From NCBI RefSeq assembly GCF_000980875.1, contig NZ_LAYO01000081.1:1-42918 (forward strand): DNA of 42,918 nucleotides, given 5' to 3'. The notes beneath the pieces are model-generated. The model saw only the letters and a list, made by a program, of their open reading frames with translations, did not search any database and was not told where the DNA came from. Source of the stretch: Leucobacter sp. Ag1. GTDB taxonomy: Bacteria; Actinomycetota; Actinomycetes; Actinomycetales; Microbacteriaceae. Every line of letters begins with the position of its first letter. The stretch's first letter is position 1. The position numbers and the translations under genes are program-made. Below, in pieces: positions 35,608 to 42,918 of the stretch.

Positions 35608-37359
35608 TCAGGACGTGTGCAGGAGCGCCTCGATCTCCTTCCGGTCCGTCTTCAGCTGCGCGGCGTCCTTGCGGGCAGGCCACGCGCGTAGGTCGGTGAT
35701 GATGGGGCGGGCGGTGCGGAGCATCACCACCCCGATCCCGAACGGCAGCGTGCGGATCACATCTGGAGGCATGATCGCCACCCGGCGGATCGAGCGCTGC
35801 GCGGAGCGGTGTCCCTGCTCGCCGATGGTGACGGAGTCGGTGATCTCGTCCCTTTCCCCGATCAGCGCGGACAGGTCCTGCAAGTCTCGCGAGTTCGATG
35901 CGCCGCCGAGGATGACTTTCACGATCGATGCGTCCCACAACGCGTTGGCATTGTTCTCCCCCCACTTCTCCCGCGCCTGCGCCAGGGACTGCAGCACCGG
36001 CAGAGTGGTGATCCCCGTGCCTCCGCCTTCTGCCATGAGCGTCGGCAGCGACGGCAACGGAGCGAGGTTCCCGATCTCATCCAGGGCGAGAAGCATCGGC
36101 GGGTCCAACCGTGTTCCTGGTGAGGTGGCGGCGATCTTCCGGGCGGTTTCGACGAGGTCTTCGATGAACGCGGCCACCAGCGCCGAGGACGCCCCCGCCC
36201 CGGCGCCGGTGGCGAGCAGGTAGAGGGTGCCGCGTTCCCGGATGAACGTCTCCGGGTCGAACCGGTCGCGCGGCCCCGGTGTCACGGCCGCCAGCACTCG
36301 CGGGTCGGCGAACGCGCTGAACGCGAGCGAGACGCCCTGCCAGATCGAGTCGCGCGTCTTGGGGTCTGATTGCAGCATCGCATCCAGTGAGTCCGCCCAA
36401 CCGGCCGCTGCCTGGGGGTTGGATTGCAGGACGCGCACCGCGTCTGCGGCGGCGGCCGGGTTCAGTGCCCACTGGTACAGGGTGGCGGCGTCCCGCCCGT
36501 CGAGGGCCGCGGCGTGGAGGAGCCCTTGGATGGCGGCGGCGGTCTTCCCCTGCCAGAAGTCACCACCGGACACGGACCCGAAGTTCGTGGCTGTGGCGAG
36601 GCCGGTGGCGCGGATCATCGCTGTCAGCGGGTCCTCGCATCCGCGGACCGGTGACCACTTCATGCCCGCGGGGAGTCCTTCGGCGAGATGCTGCGGGTCG
36701 AACACCGCGACTGGTCCGACACGCTGTCGGGCCTTCAGCGTCGCGGTGAGGTTGTCGGGCCGGGTGGAGGTGGTGATGACGGCGCCGGGGGCATCGAGGA
36801 TCGCGTTGATGACAACGTGCAGCCCTTTGCCCGAACGGGGCGGGCCGATCAGCAGGATGGAGTCCTCCACGGTCGCCCACACCTCCTGCCCTTTCGACCG
36901 GCCGAGGAGGTAGCCGACGTCCTCGGGGGACGGGTCTTCCAGCGAGGGCCGGAACGTGCCTGCCCGTTTCGTGAGGGCCTTCGTTCCTGCGGCTTTGGCG
37001 ACATCGCGCGCAGTGGCGATTCCTTGGAGCAGGCGCGGGTCTTGCGCACGGGTCTCCTTCGCGCGCGCGATGACCCGCCACACCCACCACGCGATAACCC
37101 CGAGGAGCGCAAGCGCCACGGCGAGGACCAGCCAGTACACGACCGGGCTCAGGCCCGGCGCGCCGATCGCCTCTCCCGGGGCGGCCGGGGTGAGCAGCAC
37201 ACCCAGCCCCGTGGAGGGTCCGCCGGTGGGTTGCGGGAGCCCCGTGAGGAAAGCCGCAGCACTACCGGCGGCGCGGAGCAGCCCGGCGAGCACCGCGAAC
37301 CCTGCCAAGGCCGCAAGGCCCAGATTCGCGAGCACCTGGGACGGCTGATGCGGGTTCAT
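35608..37359 (-). CDS. VirD4/TraG-type coupling ATPase
   Basis: A 583-residue membrane-anchored ATPase that links the relaxosome to the conjugation channel. Membrane helices at about 10-40 and 73-96 precede the motor domain. Walker A is GPPRSGKG (172-179) and Walker B is LLALDEIGN, followed by the 'TTLPVLQSLAQAREKWG' motif that is typical of VirD4/TcpA proteins. The ATG at 37359 overlaps the stop of the upstream gene by 4 bases. Full length for actinobacterial ICE versions. Confidence 0.92.
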   Translation of the reverse strand: MNPHQPSQVLANLGLAALAGFAVLAGLLRAAGSAAAFLTGLPQPTGGPSTGLGVLLTPAAPGEAIGAPGLSPVVYWLVLAVALALLGVIAWWVWRVIARAKETRAQDPRLLQGIATARDVAKAAGTKALTKRAGTFRPSLEDPSPEDVGYLLGRSKGQEVWATVEDSILLIGPPRSGKGLHVVINAILDAPGAVITTSTRPDNLTATLKARQRVGPVAVFDPQHLAEGLPAGMKWSPVRGCEDPLTAMIRATGLATATNFGSVSGGDFWQGKTAAAIQGLLHAAALDGRDAATLYQWALNPAAAADAVRVLQSNPQAAAGWADSLDAMLQSDPKTRDSIWQGVSLAFSAFADPRVLAAVTPGPRDRFDPETFIRERGTLYLLATGAGAGASSALVAAFIEDLVETARKIAATSPGTRLDPPMLLALDEIGNLAPLPSLPTLMAEGGGTGITTLPVLQSLAQAREKWGENNANALWDASIVKVILGGASNSRDLQDLSALIGERDEITDSVTIGEQGHRSAQRSIRRVAIMPPDVIRTLPFGIGVVMLRTARPIITDLRAWPARKDAAQLKTDRKEIEALLHTS

Positions 37360-37907
37360 CCCAGGTCCCCGACGATGTGGGTCGTGCCGGAGATGCGACC
37401 GAACAACAGCACCTCGCTTCCCGCTGCGAGCTCGCGTTCCTCGACCAGATGCCGCACATGCCCGTGCCCGTCCGCCGAGGAGTGCCGGACGATGACGGCG
37501 AGGGCGACGTCCTCCCCAGGCACGTATCCGTCCCCGGTCGCCTCATACAGCACCGGCATCTCGCCCCTACGCGCTGATGCTTCGGTCTCCGGGGCGACGG
37601 CGGGTGCGGGTGCCGGTGCGGGCGGGGTGAGGACATCGGTGTAGGTGGTGCCGTCGTGCTCGATGATCTCCACCCGCACGGGCGCCTTCCGTCGGCGCAG
37701 GACCTCGTCGATCAGCCCGCCGAGCGCGTGCCTTCCGACCGGTTCCCCGGTGATAGGTCCGCCGTCGAGGGCGATGCTGATCTGGTTGTTTGCGTCTACC
37801 CGGACGACGAGGTGTGGGAGTACGATGGGCACCACGAGATCCCCACCGGTGTCGCCTGTCGTGGCGCGGTTGCGGCGGGAGCGGCGTGAGGGTGCAAGTT
37901 CGCTCAT
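37356..37907 (-). CDS. Hypothetical conjugation-operon protein
   Basis: A 183-residue soluble protein that I do not recognise. It has a basic N-terminus (SRRSRRNRATTGD), a beta-rich first half ('LPHLVVRVDANNQISIALDGGPITG'), a helix 'LIDEVLRRRKAPVRVEI', an Ala/Pro hinge (PAPAPAPAV) at about 115-122, then a second beta-rich half ('VLYEATGDGYVPGEDVALAVIVRH'). The four-base overlaps on both sides (with the VirB4-like and VirD4 genes) show that it is translated as part of the transfer operon, so it likely helps one of the two ATPases. Confidence 0.75.
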   Translation of the reverse strand: MSELAPSRRSRRNRATTGDTGGDLVVPIVLPHLVVRVDANNQISIALDGGPITGEPVGRHALGGLIDEVLRRRKAPVRVEIIEHDGTTYTDVLTPPAPAPAPAVAPETEASARRGEMPVLYEATGDGYVPGEDVALAVIVRHSSADGHGHVRHLVEERELAAGSEVLLFGRISGTTHIVGDLG

Positions 37908-39394
37908 TTTTGCCGCCCGATCATGCGCGTGGTCGTGTCGAATGTGGACAGCTCGTCCGGGTGCAGCTGATGCTGGACGGCGAAAGATCGCTCCTTGATC
38001 CGCCACAGCCCTTGCCCGGTGCCCAGGCCCGGCAGGAGGGACTGTTCGGTGCCGGTGAGGCCGAGCGCGGTTGCGGTGGTGCCGAGCTGGTCGGCTTCCT
38101 GCCGGTAGATGATCCGCGTCTCCGCGTTCGCCAGTAGGGATGACGCCAGGGCGCGCATCGCGGACCCGCTGTCGCCGACGTTGTCGAGGTCGGTGAGCTT
38201 GTGGAAGATCAGCATGTTCGCGATCCCGTAATGCCTCGCCAGCCGCCACTGCGCGTCCATCCGCTTGAGCAGCGCGGGATGGGACATGAGACGCCACGCT
38301 TCGTCGTAGATGACCCACCGTTGCCCGCCTTCGGGGTCCAGGAGGGCCGATTCCATCCACGCCGACGAGCAGGTCATCAGTACCGAGATGAGGGTGGAGT
38401 TCTCCGCCACTCGGGACAGGTCCAGGGAGATCATCGGCAGGGACGGGTCGAAGGTGACCGTGGAGGGCCCGTCGAACAAGCCCTGTAGGTCCCCGGCGAC
38501 CAGGCGCCTCAGTGCGTGCCCGACGAGCCGGCCGTCCTCGGCGAGCCGTCCGTCGGTGTCGTCCGTGCTGTCGGGGGTGAGGATGCGGTCCACGATCATC
38601 GGCAGGATCGGGACGTCGTTGCGGGCGACGACCGCTGCGAGGGCGACGTCGATCGACGTGTGCTCCAATGGTGACAGCGACCGCTCGAGGACGGTCTCGG
38701 CCAGCGCCCCGATGAGTTCCCGCCGCCGGGAGGCGACCTGCGTGGTCCATTCGATGTCTGTCAGGCCGGACGGGCGGTGGCCTTCGTCGAGTGGGTTCAG
38801 CCGGTTCCGTAGCCCGTGGCCGAGGACGATTGCCTTGCCGCCGACAGCTTCGGCGACGGGCGTGTGCTCGCCTTTCGGGTCGCCGGGGACGTAGACGCGA
38901 CGCCCGAACGGAATCGACCGCGTGTACAGTGACTTCGCCAGCGACGACTTTCCGGAGCCGACGATGCCGGCCAGGACGATGTTGGGGGCGGTGATGATGC
39001 CGCGCTTGTACAGCTCCCACGGGTCGTAGACGAACGACCCGCCGGAATACATGTCCTGTCCGACGAACACGCCCTCCGGCCCGAGTCCGCCTTCGGCGAG
39101 GAACGGGTACGCGCCGGCGAGCGCGGCGCTGGTGTCCTGATGGGAGGGAAGCCGCAGCCCTCGGTGTGAGCGGAGCGCGGCGGGACCGGGTTCACCGGAC
39201 CGGGGGAGGTAGGTGGTGGCGCGGCGCTCGGCCTGCTCCGCCTCCCACCGGGCGCGGGCTTCGGCCTTGCGGGCGGCGATGTCCTCCGCCTGGATCTGCG
39301 CGGCGGCCTTCCGGCGGGCGCGACGCTGCTTGCGGTGCTCGGACTCCGGTCCGATCAGCACCGTCGAGTACACGCGACGTTTCGGGGTGCTCAC
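37904..39394 (-). CDS. VirB4-like conjugation ATPase
   Basis: A 496-residue ATPase of the VirB4/TraC class that powers the type IV secretion channel. After a charged N-terminal helix (20-60, Arg/Ala/Glu), Walker A is 'GIVGSGKSS' (143-151), Walker B is 'WVIYDEAWRLM', and 'MLIFHKLTDLDN' and 'EADQLGTTATALGLT' follow as in VirB4 motor domains. It is shorter than a typical VirB4 and lacks most of the N-terminal CagE/TrbE-type domain, which may be supplied by the SCO6880 protein upstream. The GTG start at 39394 has AAGGAG 7 bases before it, but that site is inside a strong hairpin. Confidence 0.9.
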   Translation of the reverse strand: MSTPKRRVYSTVLIGPESEHRKQRRARRKAAAQIQAEDIAARKAEARARWEAEQAERRATTYLPRSGEPGPAALRSHRGLRLPSHQDTSAALAGAYPFLAEGGLGPEGVFVGQDMYSGGSFVYDPWELYKRGIITAPNIVLAGIVGSGKSSLAKSLYTRSIPFGRRVYVPGDPKGEHTPVAEAVGGKAIVLGHGLRNRLNPLDEGHRPSGLTDIEWTTQVASRRRELIGALAETVLERSLSPLEHTSIDVALAAVVARNDVPILPMIVDRILTPDSTDDTDGRLAEDGRLVGHALRRLVAGDLQGLFDGPSTVTFDPSLPMISLDLSRVAENSTLISVLMTCSSAWMESALLDPEGGQRWVIYDEAWRLMSHPALLKRMDAQWRLARHYGIANMLIFHKLTDLDNVGDSGSAMRALASSLLANAETRIIYRQEADQLGTTATALGLTGTEQSLLPGLGTGQGLWRIKERSFAVQHQLHPDELSTFDTTTRMIGRQK

Positions 39395-39401
39395 AGCACG
39401 A

Positions 39402-39444
39402 CTCCTTCCTGCACCCGCCCGGGCAGGCGGCGTGCAGGAAGGAG
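39402..39444 (-). promoter_or_regulatory. Hairpin that hides the VirB4 ribosome binding site
   Basis: On the minus-strand mRNA, CTCCTTCCTGCAC... is paired with GTGCAGGAAGGAG: 13 perfect pairs (39402-39414 with 39432-39444), with an inner CCGCC/GGCGG stem (39415-39419 and 39426-39430). The AAGGAG ribosome site of the VirB4-like gene is the last part of the 3' arm, so it would be base-paired unless unfolded. This could be a translational switch, or relieved by ribosomes on the upstream gene, which ends 22 bases before. Confidence 0.7.
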
Positions 39445-39466
39445 GTGCGGGGCCGACACCCCAGGG

Positions 39467-40936
39467 TCAGACGGTGCGTGCGAGCGGCAGGGCTGCCGCA
39501 GTGAACGCCTGCGCCTGCTGTCCGACCAGCCGCCTGGTCTCGCAGGAGGCTTGGATGGCGGCCTGCTCGATCTTCGAGACCGCCGCTTCCAGCTCGTCCG
39601 GGGTGGGAGCGCTGACGGAGATCAGCCCGGTGTAGCGGAGGATGCCGTGACCGCTGGTGAGGTCGGCTTCCTGCTGCAGCACGTCCTGGTACTCGGCGGA
39701 CTGCTGGGCGTCCTCGACCTGCCCGATCTTCTGGCGTTGTGCGGCGTCGGAGATGTACTCGACCTTCTTCTTCCGAATGTCACGGGCTGCTTGATCCGAC
39801 CTGATCGGGGTACACAGCAACGAAAACGATCTCCGTACCCCGGAAGCGAGGAGCATCGGGGACAGGAACCCCGGATACACGAGCGACCGGGGCCATTCGC
39901 TGACCCACAGCACCGCATGGTGTGCGCTGTCGGAGCGCAGCCCGTTCCAGGTCTCCTCCAGCGCAACCGGTCCTGCCGTGGCGAGGTCTTGCCCGAGGTT
40001 CCCGGAGCGTTCCAGGGTCGCGGCGATCGCCGGGTCGTACGCGGAGCGCAGGATCACGGCGAGCTGGCCGGGGGTGAGCCATCCGGTGGCTTTCAACTCG
40101 GCGGAGTGGAGTGCTGCGGTGAGGGTGTTCATCTCTTGCCGCAGCACGGCGGCTGCACCCTTCATGCCGCCGCCGGCGGTACGGATCGCCCGGGCGGCGG
40201 CCTTCATGTCCAGGGCGAGGGAGATCGTCGTCGCGTGCCGTTCCCCGGCAGGGCCTGCCCGGTCGATGAGCTCGGCGTAGGTGCGCGACGTCCACGACTC
40301 GTCGTCGGGGTTGCCGTGCTCGGCCCACCATTGCGCCAGCCCGGTCCCGGAGTCGGGGAGGGTGCGCTCCAGCACTTGTAGGCGGGCGATGCGCCCGGAC
40401 CGGCAGCATGTCGCAAGGACTCGCCCCCAGCTGGTCACGCGGCGTTCCTGCTCGCCAGGGTCCAGGAGCACGAACGCGGGATGGGTGACTTCCAGCAGTG
40501 CCGTCAGCGTGGCCGCGTAGGGGTGATGCACCATGACCGCCCCGGTGATCGGGTCTTCGTACTGACGCAGCGCGGCCATATCCCCCGGGAGCGCGAGGGT
40601 CCCGGCGGGGCGGGGCTTGACGACCCGCATCCGGTAGATCGTCTGCTTCACGGTGACCCGCCACAGCCAGTGCATCCCGACGGGTAGCCACTCGACGGTC
40701 TTGCGGCCCGCGATCGGGACCCAGGTGATCGCCAGGCAGGTGACCCAGATCGGGGCGGTGTAGGCGAGGATCATCCCGCCTCCCGCGTACAGCGACCCGA
40801 TGAACGCCAGCCCGGCGATCGCGAGCGCGATCACCTGCGATAGCGATAAACCGAGGATGAGGCCCCTCCGGGTGAGGCGGGAGAACTTCACCGCCGTCAG
40901 CGGGTAGTCGTCTTTCGTGTTCTGCGGTTTCGCCAC
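39467..40936 (-). CDS. SCO6880-family conjugation protein (PrgI/VirB3- and VirB4 N-terminal-like)
   Basis: A 489-residue protein. Two membrane helices at about 30-75 resemble VirB3/PrgI. The long soluble part ('EDPITGAVMVHHPYAATLTALLEVTHPAFVLLDPGEQERR', 'TYAELIDRAGP', 'FTAAALPLART') has the layout of the N-terminal region of VirB4/TrbE proteins but no Walker motif. Such proteins occur next to VirB4 in actinobacterial ICEs. The GTG start at 40936 has AAGGAG 8 bases upstream, 3 bases after the VirB6-like stop, so translation is coupled. Confidence 0.82.
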   Translation of the reverse strand: MAKPQNTKDDYPLTAVKFSRLTRRGLILGLSLSQVIALAIAGLAFIGSLYAGGGMILAYTAPIWVTCLAITWVPIAGRKTVEWLPVGMHWLWRVTVKQTIYRMRVVKPRPAGTLALPGDMAALRQYEDPITGAVMVHHPYAATLTALLEVTHPAFVLLDPGEQERRVTSWGRVLATCCRSGRIARLQVLERTLPDSGTGLAQWWAEHGNPDDESWTSRTYAELIDRAGPAGERHATTISLALDMKAAARAIRTAGGGMKGAAAVLRQEMNTLTAALHSAELKATGWLTPGQLAVILRSAYDPAIAATLERSGNLGQDLATAGPVALEETWNGLRSDSAHHAVLWVSEWPRSLVYPGFLSPMLLASGVRRSFSLLCTPIRSDQAARDIRKKKVEYISDAAQRQKIGQVEDAQQSAEYQDVLQQEADLTSGHGILRYTGLISVSAPTPDELEAAVSKIEQAAIQASCETRRLVGQQAQAFTAAALPLARTV

Positions 40937-40939
40937 GGA

Positions 40940-42403
40940 TTACTCCTTCCCTTCGGGCGCCGTGTTCGGTGGCGGCGGGTCCTTCGGCGGCGGCGTCGAC
41001 GACGGGCCAGACGATGCCGGTGGTGTGCTGGACGGCGGGCCCTGCGGTGCCGATGGGTCAGACGGCGGGGGTGCGTTCCCGGACGGAGGCGGGGCGCTGT
41101 CCTGGCCGGCCGCTGCCGCCTGGTCCTCTGCGGCACCGCCGATCGCACCGCCGAGCTTGGGGCCGGCTGTGGCGGCTTCCTTGACGGCCGCCGCCGCGAC
41201 GACCGCGACTGCGGCGGGTCCGGCTGCAGCCGCACCTCCCGCAGCAGCACCGCCTCCCGCAGCAGCCCCGCTACCACCGGCAGCACCACCGGCTGCGCCG
41301 CCCCCGGCCGCAGCGCCGCCTCCGGCTCCACCGGTACCAGCGGTCGCACCGCTCCCGCCGTCCGGGGGCGGGGGCGGCGTGCCGCCGCCTCCACCACCCC
41401 CGCTGCCGGGCGGTGGGCCATCGCCTTGACCTTTCCCGTCGAGGACTTTCTGTGGGCCGTCGCCAGCGGGCTTGGACGGAGTGGGCACGGGCCGGTTCAT
41501 GGACTGCTTGGCCTCTTGCTCCGCGCTCATCGCGTGGTACATGTCAAATCCGATGAAGGAGATGAACTTGTAGACCATGTAGGGCGCGAACGCGGCGACG
41601 AACATGAGCACGATCCCGGCGATGGGGTCGGCGATAGATGCCAGGTCGAAGTCGATCGGCTGGGAGACCTGGGTGATCGCGACGAGGAACACCACGACGA
41701 GGACGAGCTTGGACAGGATCAGGGCGATCACGAACGACACCCATTTCCCGAACCAGCCGCGAGTGACGTCCCAGCTCGCGCCGCTGATCGCGATCGGTCC
41801 GAGCACGATAGCGACGAGCAGCAGCGCTTTGCGGATCAGGAGTGAGAACCACACGATCGCCGCGGCGGTGATCGCGAGGCCGGCGAAGAAGATGGTGATG
41901 ATCGCGCCGACACCGGGGGCTGTGAGGTTGATCGCGGTGAGTCCCGCGGCGAGCAGGGCGATCTTGTCGCCCATCGCTTCCATCGAGTTGCCGGTGGCTT
42001 GGATGATGCCGATCGTCAGCTGGTCGGTGATCTCCAGCAGCGTCGCGGTGAGCGTGATGATGAGGAACGACCCGAGCACGCTCTTGCCGAGTCCGAGCGC
42101 CGCCCGAGAGAGCGCGGTGGGGTCTCGGCGGATGAGGCCGGTGATCAGTTGCAGGCAGAAGAACACGAGCATGATCAGCACGGCGACGCCGAAGAGGATG
42201 TTGTAGACGCCGACGTACTCCGGGGACTGGACGTCGACGAGCGTGGTGGTGTCGAAGACGTACCAGACGCCTTCGAACAGCCAGGCGCTGGCTTGTCCCA
42301 TTGCTTGGGCAAGCCAGTCGAACGGGGCCGCGACGAGCGTCGCGGCCCCTTCTCCGACGGCGTCGCAGACGTTCGAGATGACCGGGACGTCGCACAGTGC
42401 CAT
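40940..42403 (-). CDS. VirB6/TrbL-like polytopic protein with low-complexity tail
   Basis: A 487-residue channel component. About seven membrane segments lie between residues 60 and 300 ('VGVYNILFGVAVLIMLVFFCLQLITGLI', 'VGAIITIFFAGLAITAAAIVWFSLLIRKALLLVAIVLGPIAI'), the pattern of VirB6/TrbL. The last 180 residues (about 308-487) are Pro/Gly/Ala/Ser low complexity with a long Gly-Ala block, most likely a flexible cytoplasmic or wall-spanning tail. The N-terminus has two cysteines (DVPVISNVCDAV). First or second gene of the operon. Confidence 0.85.
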   Translation of the reverse strand: MALCDVPVISNVCDAVGEGAATLVAAPFDWLAQAMGQASAWLFEGVWYVFDTTTLVDVQSPEYVGVYNILFGVAVLIMLVFFCLQLITGLIRRDPTALSRAALGLGKSVLGSFLIITLTATLLEITDQLTIGIIQATGNSMEAMGDKIALLAAGLTAINLTAPGVGAIITIFFAGLAITAAAIVWFSLLIRKALLLVAIVLGPIAISGASWDVTRGWFGKWVSFVIALILSKLVLVVVFLVAITQVSQPIDFDLASIADPIAGIVLMFVAAFAPYMVYKFISFIGFDMYHAMSAEQEAKQSMNRPVPTPSKPAGDGPQKVLDGKGQGDGPPPGSGGGGGGGTPPPPPDGGSGATAGTGGAGGGAAAGGGAAGGAAGGSGAAAGGGAAAGGAAAAGPAAVAVVAAAAVKEAATAGPKLGGAIGGAAEDQAAAAGQDSAPPPSGNAPPPSDPSAPQGPPSSTPPASSGPSSTPPPKDPPPPNTAPEGKE

Positions 42404-42442
42404 GACGGGTCTCCTTCCGGGACGGGGCGGTAGAGGGGCCGT

Positions 42443-42775
42443 TCAGACGGCCTGGCCGACGTTCCAGAAGAAGTTGATGAGGGCGACGCTCGCGCCGCAG
42501 ATGATCGCGGCCCCGCAGGAGACGAGGACGCCGATCTTTCCCCGCCCGGCCAGATGCGGGTTGCTGCTGTTCGCGCCGAAGCCCCAGATGATCGCCGAGA
42601 TGATCAACGCCAGGACGCTGAGGATCAGGCCGACCGTCATCACGGCGCCGACGATGGTGCGCAGCTGGGCGATGCCGGGCAGCCCCGAGCTGTTGGGGTC
42701 GATATCGACCTGCATCGGGACGAGTGCGGCCAGGTGAGGCAGGACAGTGGTGGTGAGATCGAGAACGGCGGACAC
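42443..42775 (-). CDS. DUF6112-like small membrane protein (VirB2 pilin-like)
   Basis: A 110-residue protein with two hydrophobic helices (about 40-67 and 80-103) separated by a short basic loop ('NSSNPHLAGRGKIG'), the topology of VirB2/TrbC pilins. The N-terminal part is hydrophobic but not a clear Sec signal. The GTG start at 42775 has AAGGAG 6 bases upstream; the frame extends to 42895 but that part lacks any ribosome site and overlaps two hairpins. It precedes the VirB6-like gene by 40 bases. DUF6112 assignment is from context and topology. Confidence 0.7.
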   Translation of the reverse strand: MSAVLDLTTTVLPHLAALVPMQVDIDPNSSGLPGIAQLRTIVGAVMTVGLILSVLALIISAIIWGFGANSSNPHLAGRGKIGVLVSCGAAIICGASVALINFFWNVGQAV

Positions 42776-42801
42776 GGGTGCTCCTTCATGAACCAAGCGG
42801 G

Positions 42802-42829
42802 GATACCCGGCCCGCATCGGCCGGGTATC
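42802..42829 (-). promoter_or_regulatory. Hairpin upstream of the DUF6112-like gene
   Basis: GATACCCGGCC (42802-42812) pairs perfectly with GGCCGGGTATC (42819-42829), 6-base loop, about 12 bases before the ribosome site. One of several intercistronic hairpins in this operon. Confidence 0.65.
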
Positions 42830-42869
42830 GCACAGGTGCGCTCCCCGCACCCCACGGCGCAGGAAGCGA

Positions 42870-42900
42870 GGGCGGTGGAGCCCCGTCGCCTCCACCGCCC
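42870..42900 (-). terminator. Hairpin near the right edge
   Basis: GGGCGGTGGAG (42870-42880) pairs perfectly with CTCCACCGCCC (42890-42900), loop of 9. It may terminate or attenuate transcription from a gene beyond the window, or belong to the same intercistronic hairpin family. Confidence 0.5.
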
Positions 42901-42918
42901 CCGCCGGTTCTTCGCGTC

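Larger units (their letters stand above)
32383..42918. mobile_element. Integrative and conjugative element, integrase-proximal part (continues beyond window)
   Basis: After nrdF the content changes to integrase, excisionase-like protein, DUF4913 protein, SSB-like protein, VirD4, VirB4-like ATPase, SCO6880 protein, VirB6-like and VirB2-like proteins, the set found in actinobacterial ICEs with a type IV secretion system. The left end is placed after the nrdF terminator but the att core is not identified, and no tRNA gene is visible there. The relaxase, VirB8, cell-wall hydrolase and other att end must lie beyond the right edge. Confidence 0.85.

Noticed and set aside
40917-41429. Plus-strand frame rich in Gly/Ala/Pro
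   Set aside because: It mirrors the low-complexity tail of the VirB6-like gene; no ribosome site or independent signal.

Overview
The window is high-GC actinobacterial DNA, most likely chromosome from the family Microbacteriaceae, close to Leucobacter. Pointers are the very strong GC bias at third codon positions, GTG/TTG starts, the actinobacterial nrdHIE...nrdF arrangement, DUF1345/DUF2156/DUF998 genes, an LAxTG sortase motif, and an integrative element carrying an SCO6880-type conjugation module. The genus is inferred, not proven.

Positions 1-32382 read as host chromosome. The window opens inside ribD (minus strand) behind an FMN riboswitch. Next come a DUF1345 membrane protein, a DUF2156 (MprF-like) protein, a zinc alcohol dehydrogenase and a DUF998 membrane protein. 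Positions 5.8-13.2 kb look like one regulon: a wall-anchored S51 (cyanophycinase-like) peptidase, an RpiR-family regulator, a polar amino acid ABC transporter (ATPase, permease, lipoprotein) and a carboxypeptidase G2-like M20 peptidase. Three of the promoters share a TTTCAyG..-type motif. A GNAT acetyltransferase, trpS, an exodeoxyribonuclease III, a DHA2-type MFS exporter, a small membrane protein, a secreted agmatine deiminase-like lipoprotein, a thiamine-binding protein and a YbaK deacylase follow. Next is a tightly coupled esterase / ABC exporter / aminotransferase / rlmH run.

Positions 26.3-32.4 kb hold the class Ib ribonucleotide reductase locus. nrdHIE is expressed from a region with NrdR-box-like palindromes and six DnaA-box-like 9-mers. 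A gene for a secreted collagen-like protein, bounded by strong hairpins, lies between nrdE and nrdF.

From about 32.4 kb to the window end is the integrase-proximal end of an integrative and conjugative element. It has a tyrosine integrase with arm-type repeats and an AlpA/Xis-like protein. A convergent minus-strand transfer operon follows, read from the window end inward: VirB2-like DUF6112 protein, VirB6/TrbL-like protein, SCO6880 protein, VirB4-like ATPase, unknown protein, VirD4 coupling ATPase, SSB-like protein, DUF4913 protein. Several gene starts in this operon are preceded by strong intercistronic hairpins, and one of them buries the ribosome binding site of the VirB4 gene. The relaxase and the far att site are not in the window.
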